In this document: positions 15,953-20,881 of the stretch, one piece after another
How the letters are laid out: each line of letters opens with the position of its first letter
Position numbering within the stretch: position 1 is the stretch's first letter
From: Desulfobacterales bacterium
Lineage (GTDB): Bacteria; Desulfobacterota; Desulfobacteria; Desulfobacterales; Desulfosalsimonadaceae
DNA: 20,881 bases
Assembly: GCA_018224315.1 (NCBI GenBank)
Contig: JAGTVF010000257.1
Coordinates: 1 to 20,881 of the forward strand
Direction of reading: 5' to 3'
The notes under the pieces: generated by a model
Told to the model about the DNA's origin: nothing
What the model saw: only the letters and a program-made list of their open reading frames with translations
Database searches by the model: none
Program-made: the position numbers and the translations under genes

Positions 15953-17893
15953 ATGAGTTTTACCCGCAACATTTACCTTAAAATGAAAACCCTCCGGGAG
16001 GCCCGGGAGCTGGTGTCTGCCCGTTTTGATCTCCGGCCGGGGGGCCGCGGCAAATCCGTGGCTGTCACCGAGGCTGCGGGCCGGGTCCTTGCCGGGCCGG
16101 TCTATGCCCGGCTATCGTCTCCGGGTTTTCATGCAGCGGCCATGGACGGCGCGGCGGTAAAGGCAGAGGCCACCTTCGGGGCCACGGAAGCCCATCCCAA
16201 AATTCTTGAAACCGGCACCCAGGCCGTGTTTGTCAACACCGGCCACATCATGCCGGCAGACACAAACGCGGTGATCATGATCGAAGACATCCAGGTCATT
16301 GATGACCACCGCATTCAAATCGAGGCCCCGGCCTTTCCCTGGCAGCATGTGCGCCGTATGGGAGAAGACATCGTGGCCACAGAACTGCTGTTTGCCCGTC
16401 ACCACCGGATCACCCCTTATTGCATCGGCGCTTTGCTGGCCGGCGGGATCACGGAAGTTTCAGTTCTGGCCAAACCGTGCCTGTTTCTGCTGCCCACGGG
16501 CCCGGAACTCATGGATCACCGGCAGATGCCCGAAGCCCTTGCCCCCGGCCGGGTGATTGAGTCCAACTCCCATGTACTGGGCCAGATGGCAAAAGAACTG
16601 GGAGCCCGGTACACCCGCCACGACATCGTGGCCGACGATGCCGGACAAATCGCCCAAACCGTTTCCAAAGCCGCACAAGATCCGGATATGGACATGATTC
16701 TGATCATGGGCGGATCATCATCGGGCAGCGAGGATTTTGCCCGGCAGGTGATTGAATCGCTTGGCAAAGTATATGTCCACGGAGTGGCCATGATGCCCGG
16801 AAAGCCCGTTGTGATCGGAGAGATCAACAACAAGCCCGCCTTTGGGATACCCGGATACCCGGTGTCTGCGATCATGGCCTTTGAACACTTTGTCACTCCC
16901 CTGATCTGCGCCATGCTGGGCCGGGCCGAACCCGAGCCTGAAACCATCCATGTGCGGCCCACCCGCAAAATGGCCGGCAGGCTCGGCGTGGATCAGTTCG
17001 TGCGGGTCAAGCTTGGAAAAGTGGGTGCCAACATCGTGGCCACCCCCCTGCCCCGGGGTGCGGGCACGATCACCAGCATCACCGAAGCCCACGGCATCAT
17101 CTGCATTGATGCGGACAAGGAGGGCATCCGGGAAGATGATACCGTTGCCGCCAGGCTTTTAAAGGATCGCAGATCCATTGAGGACACCATCGTGGCCGTG
17201 GGCAGCCATGACAATGCCATAGATGTACTGACCGATCTGCTGCGGGCCCAAAGCAGCCGCTACAGCCTCTCGTCGAGCCATGTGGGCTCCATGGGCGGGC
17301 TCATGGCCGTTAAAAAGGGCCTGTGCCATTTTGCGGGCACCCACCTGCTTGACACAAACGACGGGTCTTACAATATTTCCTATATCCAAAAGTTTCTGCC
17401 GGATGTGGCCGTGCGCCTGGTGCGCCTGGCCGAGCGGGAGCAGGGTCTGATCGTGGCACCCGGCAATCCCAAAAAACTTTCCGGGATCACGGATCTGTCC
17501 AGAGAGGATGTGGTGTTTATCAACCGCCAGTCCGGCTCCGGCACCCGGGTGCTGCTGGATTTTCATCTCAGGGGCGCGGGCATGGATCCGGCCGTGATCA
17601 CCGGATATGAAAACGAGGAATTCACTCACATGGCCGTGGCCGTGGCCGTGCTCGGCGGGGCTGCGGACGCGGGCCTGGGCATTCGCGCCGCAGCCCGGGC
17701 CCTGGACCTGGATTTTATCCCGGTGGCCACTGAGTCCTATGAACTGGTGATTCCGGAAGCCTATGCCGAATCCGGAAGAATGCGGCTGCTTACGGAAATG
17801 ATCGGCTCTGCGCAGTTTATTGAGCAGCTCCAGGCCATGGGCGGGTATCACACGCAAAACACCGGCCGGGTGGTATGGAAAAGTCACCAATAG
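15953..17893 (+). CDS. MoeA-like protein fused to a periplasmic-binding-protein-like domain
   Basis: A 646-residue two-domain protein. Residues 1 to about 405 are MoeA-like: AAAMDGAAV (61-69), IMPADTNAVIMIED (99-112), MGGSSSGSEDF (252-262), MMPGKPVV (280-287) and GIPGYP (298-303). The motif usually written STGDEL reads PTGPEL (181-186), losing its aspartate. Residues about 410-646 match the PBP-like domain found after MoeA or after helix-turn-helix proteins and related to molybdate-binding periplasmic proteins; no signal peptide exists, so it acts in the cytosol. Landmarks are SSSHVGSMGGLMAVKKG, HLLDTNDGSYN and FINRQSGSGTR. The frame opens at 15917, but ATG 15953 with AGGGG 6 nt upstream is the better start. 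It follows moeA by 38 bp. Possible roles are binding oxyanion for delivery, or sensing; both are inference. Confidence 0.92.
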   Translation: MSFTRNIYLKMKTLREARELVSARFDLRPGGRGKSVAVTEAAGRVLAGPVYARLSSPGFHAAAMDGAAVKAEATFGATEAHPKILETGTQAVFVNTGHIMPADTNAVIMIEDIQVIDDHRIQIEAPAFPWQHVRRMGEDIVATELLFARHHRITPYCIGALLAGGITEVSVLAKPCLFLLPTGPELMDHRQMPEALAPGRVIESNSHVLGQMAKELGARYTRHDIVADDAGQIAQTVSKAAQDPDMDMILIMGGSSSGSEDFARQVIESLGKVYVHGVAMMPGKPVVIGEINNKPAFGIPGYPVSAIMAFEHFVTPLICAMLGRAEPEPETIHVRPTRKMAGRLGVDQFVRVKLGKVGANIVATPLPRGAGTITSITEAHGIICIDADKEGIREDDTVAARLLKDRRSIEDTIVAVGSHDNAIDVLTDLLRAQSSRYSLSSSHVGSMGGLMAVKKGLCHFAGTHLLDTNDGSYNISYIQKFLPDVAVRLVRLAEREQGLIVAPGNPKKLSGITDLSREDVVFINRQSGSGTRVLLDFHLRGAGMDPAVITGYENEEFTHMAVAVAVLGGAADAGLGIRAAARALDLDFIPVATESYELVIPEAYAESGRMRLLTEMIGSAQFIEQLQAMGGYHTQNTGRVVWKSHQ

Positions 17894-17909
17894 CCATTGC
17901 AGGCGGGTT

Positions 17910-18323
17910 ATGCCCTACGAACTCATAGATCATACGGCCGATACCGGCATCCGGGTGTGGGCCCCGTCTTTGCCGGATTTGTTTGCCGAGGCCTGCCGGG
18001 CCCTGTTTGAACAGATCACGGACTTAAAACAAATAAAACACCCGCATGTGCAAATCATTTGCGTTGACGGCATTGACCGCACCGATCTGCTCATCAACTG
18101 GCTCCGGGCCTGCCTGCTGGAATGGACCGCAAACCAGCGCCTGATCCGGTCGGTAAAGATTGTCGAAATCCGGGATACATGGCTGAAGGCCCAGGTTTTG
18201 GTCCGGGCCTTTGATCCGCAAAAGCACCCGGTATTTGAAGACATCAAGGCAGTGACCTATCACGGCGCCAACCTGTCTCCAACATCTGACGGCTGGCAGG
18301 CGCAGGTGATTTTTGATGTATAG
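17910..18323 (+). CDS. Archease, activator of RNA ligase RtcB
   Basis: A 137-residue archease. Members speed guanylylation and multiple turnover of RtcB and broaden its nucleotide use. Sequence support: the N-terminal YELIDHTADTGIRVWA (3-18) with the metal-binding Asp11, the central LLINWLRACLLEW helix (60-72), and the C-terminal DIKAVTYHGANL (111-122) ending IFDV, where the second-last Asp136 fits the conserved terminal acidic ligand. The ATG at 17910 begins at the family N-terminus; a GGCGGG at 17902 is a poor ribosome site. The gene is 16 bp after the MoeA-PBP gene and 12 bp before rtcB. The archease-rtcB pairing is a well-known conserved arrangement and supports both calls. Confidence 0.95.
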   Translation: MPYELIDHTADTGIRVWAPSLPDLFAEACRALFEQITDLKQIKHPHVQIICVDGIDRTDLLINWLRACLLEWTANQRLIRSVKIVEIRDTWLKAQVLVRAFDPQKHPVFEDIKAVTYHGANLSPTSDGWQAQVIFDV

Positions 18324-18335
18324 GAAAACAGGACC

Positions 18336-19769
18336 ATGGAACTGATACAAACAGACGCCTACAGATGGGAAATTCCAAAAACCGGGAACATGAACGTACC
18401 CGCCCGGATCTATGCCAGTGACGCGATCATGGAGGCGGTCAAAAAGGAGGAAACCTTCCGGCAGCTTGTCAACGTGGCCAGTCTTCCGGGCATTGTGGGC
18501 CGGGCCATGGCCATGCCCGACATCCACTGGGGATACGGGTTTCCCATCGGCGGGGTGGCGGCCTTTGACATGGATTCCGGGGTGATATCCCCGGGCGGCG
18601 TGGGCTATGACATCAACTGCGGGGTGCGGCTTGCCGCCCTGCGCTTAGAGGAAAAGGAAATCCGGCCGCATCTGGAAGACCTCGTTGTTGCCCTTCAAAA
18701 AGACATCCCCTCAGGGGTGGGCACCACAGGCATGGTCAAGCTGTCTTTGAAGGATCTGAAAAAAGTGATGAAACAAGGCAGCCCCTGGGCCGTTTCCCAT
18801 GGCTTTGGCCGGGACACGGACACCGGGCGCACCGAGGAAGGCGGCTGCATGGACAACGCCGATCCCGCAGATGTCAGCGATCGGGCCATGGACCGGGGAA
18901 AAAACCAGTTGGGCACCCTGGGCTCGGGCAATCATTTCATGGAAATCGGAGTGGTGGACACTGTTTATGACCCCATAGCCGCCCGGGTATTCGGCCTGGC
19001 GGAAAAACAGGTGACTTTGATGATCCACACCGGCTCCCGGGGCCTGGGCCACCAGATCTGCGATGACTTTCTCGGGCGCATGACCAAAAAGGCGCACAAA
19101 ACCGGTATGGTCTTGCCCGATCGGCAGCTGGCCTGCATGCCGCTCCGATCTGCGGAAGCACAGGCCTATTACCGCGCAATGGCATGCGCGGCCAACTTTG
19201 CCTGGGCCAACCGCCATATCCTTTTGCATATGGCAGAAGAAGTCTTTATGCACACCCTGGGCATCAGCCCCAGGGACCTGGCCATGCGGATGGTCTATGA
19301 CGTGTGCCACAATATCGCCAAAACCGAAACCCATCTCATTGACGGGGAAAAACGCAGGGTCTGCGTTCACCGCAAAGGCGCCACCCGGGCCTTTGGGCCG
19401 GGCCATCCGGACCTGGACCCGATTTTCCGGGATACGGGCCAGCCCATCCTGATCCCCGGGGACATGGGCACGGCCTCTTATGTGCTGGCCGGCACCCAAA
19501 AGGCCATGGAAGAAACCTTTGGCTCCACCTGCCACGGCGCAGGCCGTGTCATGAGCCGAAAGGCGGCAAAAAAGGCCGCAAAAGGCAGATCCCTGCAGCA
19601 GGAAATGGAGAAAAAAGGCGTTTTGGTCCGGGCCGCGGGCCGGGGCACCATGGCCGAAGAAATGCCCGAAGCCTACAAGGATGTCACCGAAGTGGTCAAC
19701 GTGGTTCATGGCTCCGGGATATCGAAAAAAGTGGCCAAACTCCGGCCCATTGCCGTCATCAAGGGATAA
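18336..19769 (+). CDS. rtcB: RNA-splicing ligase RtcB (3'-phosphate/cyclic phosphate to 5'-OH)
   Basis: A 477-residue GTP- and manganese-dependent ligase that joins RNA 2',3'-cyclic-phosphate or 3'-phosphate ends to 5'-OH ends. Every catalytic residue is in place: metal ligands D92 and C95 in GYDINCGVR, N199-H200 in GSGNHFME, H231 in HTGSRGLGH, H325 in VCHNIAKTE, and the guanylylated nucleophile H400 in STCHGAGR. These keep the spacing of the Pyrococcus horikoshii enzyme (D95, C98, H203, H234, H329, H404). HRKGATRAFGPGHPD (345-359) and the terminal LRPIAVIKG also fit. It shows no intein. It follows archease by 12 bp with AGGAAAACAGG before the ATG. No RtcR-type sigma54 activator or RtcA cyclase lies in the window, so control as in the E. 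coli rtcR system is not apparent; it may be constitutive with the upstream genes. Confidence 0.97.
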   Translation: MELIQTDAYRWEIPKTGNMNVPARIYASDAIMEAVKKEETFRQLVNVASLPGIVGRAMAMPDIHWGYGFPIGGVAAFDMDSGVISPGGVGYDINCGVRLAALRLEEKEIRPHLEDLVVALQKDIPSGVGTTGMVKLSLKDLKKVMKQGSPWAVSHGFGRDTDTGRTEEGGCMDNADPADVSDRAMDRGKNQLGTLGSGNHFMEIGVVDTVYDPIAARVFGLAEKQVTLMIHTGSRGLGHQICDDFLGRMTKKAHKTGMVLPDRQLACMPLRSAEAQAYYRAMACAANFAWANRHILLHMAEEVFMHTLGISPRDLAMRMVYDVCHNIAKTETHLIDGEKRRVCVHRKGATRAFGPGHPDLDPIFRDTGQPILIPGDMGTASYVLAGTQKAMEETFGSTCHGAGRVMSRKAAKKAAKGRSLQQEMEKKGVLVRAAGRGTMAEEMPEAYKDVTEVVNVVHGSGISKKVAKLRPIAVIKG

Positions 19770-19793
19770 ACAACGCCGGAAACAACAAAAAAC

Positions 19794-19800
19794 AGGAGGA
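19794..19800 (+). promoter_or_regulatory. Strong Shine-Dalgarno site fixing a GTG start
   Basis: AGGAGGA is the strongest ribosome site in the window. It stands 9 nt before the GTG at 19810 and decides the start of the phosphomannomutase gene. It suggests this gene is translated more strongly than its weakly initiated upstream neighbours. Confidence 0.75.
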
Positions 19801-19809
19801 AAAACTGCT

Positions 19810-20881
19810 GTGAATCCAGCCATTTTCAGAGAATACGACATCCGTGCCATCGCGGACAAAGACATCACCGACCATGAGGTCTACCTGCTGGGCCGGGCCA
19901 TGGGCACTTACATGGCCGGCCGCGGATGCACCACATTGAGCGTGGGCCAGGACTGCCGGCTGACATCAAAACGCTATGCCCGGCACCTGATTCAGGGGCT
20001 GACCGAGTCGGGCTGTGATGTCATCGACATTGGCATCTGTCCCACGCCGGTGCTCTATTTTTCCATCTGGCATTTGCAGACCCAGGGGGGGGTCATGGTG
20101 ACAGCCAGTCACAACCCGCCGGAATACAACGGGTTTAAGATCTGCATGGGTACGGACTCAGTGCATGGAAAACAAATCACCGAAATTGGGCAAATCGCGG
20201 AAAAAGGCGAATTTCGAACCGGACAGGGACGCGTGACCGAAGCCGACGCCATCAATCCTTACCAGGACTACATCCGGGACAACGTCACCATCAAACGACA
20301 GCTGCGGGTGGGCATTGATGCGGGCAACGGCACTGCCGGCGTTGTTGCCGTACCTCTGCTCAAGTCTATGGGGTGCAAGGTTTATGACCTGTATTGCGAC
20401 ATGGACGGGCGGTTTCCCAATCACGAGGCCGATCCCACGGTAATGGAGAACCTGACCGATCTCATCGCCCTGGTGCGCGCAAAGGGACTGGATGTGGGCA
20501 TCGGCTATGACGGAGACGGAGACCGCATCGGTGTGGTGGACCAAAATGGCCGGGTAATTTACGGCGATCAGCTCATGATCATCTTTTCCAGGGAGATTCT
20601 GTCACGAAAGCCAGGTGCTGCGTTTATTTCCGAGGTCAAGTGCTCCAAGACCATGTATGACGACATTGAACGCCACGGGGGCCGGGCCGTGATGTGGAAA
20701 ACCGGCCATTCCCTGATCAAGGAAAAGATGAAGGCGGAAAAAGCCGAACTGGCAGGGGAAATGAGCGGCCACATATTTTTTGCCGACCGCTACTTCGGCT
20801 TTGACGACGCGGTTTACGCCACATGCCGGCTTCTGGAAATTCTTTCGGAAAGCGGTGCCACCATCGATGAACTGCTAAGCG
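19810..20881 (+). CDS. Phosphomannomutase/phosphoglucomutase, AlgC/ManB type, truncated by window end
   Basis: The first 357 codons of an alpha-D-phosphohexomutase (full members are about 450-470 residues) that interconverts mannose or glucose 6- and 1-phosphates for LPS, exopolysaccharide and nucleotide-sugar supply. The start is GTG, giving MNPAIFREYDIRAIADKDI. Conserved parts are the phosphoserine loop TASHNPPEYNG with Ser100, the magnesium loop DGDGDR (234-239) and the sugar-specificity loop GEMSGH (316-321). Domains 1-3 are therefore complete; the fourth, phosphate-binding domain is beyond the edge. It is the sixth gene of the plus-strand cluster, 40 bp after rtcB, and has its own strong ribosome site. 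No link to RtcB function is obvious. The frame is open to the last base, so truncation is only by the window. Confidence 0.94.
   Translation, partial: MNPAIFREYDIRAIADKDITDHEVYLLGRAMGTYMAGRGCTTLSVGQDCRLTSKRYARHLIQGLTESGCDVIDIGICPTPVLYFSIWHLQTQGGVMVTASHNPPEYNGFKICMGTDSVHGKQITEIGQIAEKGEFRTGQGRVTEADAINPYQDYIRDNVTIKRQLRVGIDAGNGTAGVVAVPLLKSMGCKVYDLYCDMDGRFPNHEADPTVMENLTDLIALVRAKGLDVGIGYDGDGDRIGVVDQNGRVIYGDQLMIIFSREILSRKPGAAFISEVKCSKTMYDDIERHGGRAVMWKTGHSLIKEKMKAEKAELAGEMSGHIFFADRYFGFDDAVYATCRLLEILSESGATIDELLS

Noticed and set aside
18711..19868. 385-codon antisense frame opposite rtcB
   Set aside because: Shadow of a strongly conserved gene on the other strand; no motif or context supports it.

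Overview
This window looks like an ordinary chromosomal segment from a GC-rich Gram-negative anaerobe. The Gram-negative call rests on a complete tripartite RND efflux operon with an outer-membrane factor. The anaerobe call rests on a rubredoxin beside a flavin NADH oxidoreductase and on two molybdenum-insertion (MoeA) proteins in tandem. The gene styles and the MoeA-PBP fusion recall sulfate-reducing Desulfobacterota (Desulfobacterales type), but that assignment is inference: no 16S, no sulfate-reduction gene and no tRNA lies here. I see no insertion sequence, phage gene, CRISPR array or tRNA/rRNA.

Layout. Bases 1-377 hold no convincing gene but much secondary structure: two near-identical palindromes (44-89), a long 26-pair hairpin capped by a GCAA loop (119-207) and smaller hairpins (224-259, 272-311). 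They lead into an M1 zinc aminopeptidase (378-2894, +). The aminopeptidase runs tail to tail into, and overlaps by 44 bp, a four-gene minus-strand operon read tetR > outer-membrane factor > membrane-fusion protein > RND pump (9259 down to 2851). Its genes abut or overlap by 4 bp. The tetR promoter carries a palindrome between -35 and -10.

From 9528 on the plus strand come a CoA-disulfide-reductase-type flavoprotein, a LysE/RhtB exporter and a 52-residue rubredoxin too short for many gene callers; the flavoprotein and rubredoxin may be an electron-transfer pair. They converge on typA/bipA (13560-11731, -), whose best start is a TTG codon.

From 13788 to the right edge is a tightly packed plus-strand cluster: a DapF-fold protein, moeA, a MoeA-PBP fusion, archease, the RNA ligase RtcB and a phosphomannomutase/phosphoglucomutase cut by the window end. 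Gaps are 12-40 bp, so one transcript is plausible although the functions are mixed (amino-acid isomerase fold, molybdenum cofactor, RNA repair, sugar phosphate).

The most notable observations are: the DapF-like protein, in which both catalytic cysteines are serine while the rest of the substrate pocket is kept; the rubredoxin, whose first metal knuckle is C-P-C rather than C-x-x-C; the structured leader before the aminopeptidase; and the second MoeA, whose GDEL motif is degenerate and which carries a periplasmic-binding-protein-like domain. I do not see a clearly new multi-gene defence or mobile system.
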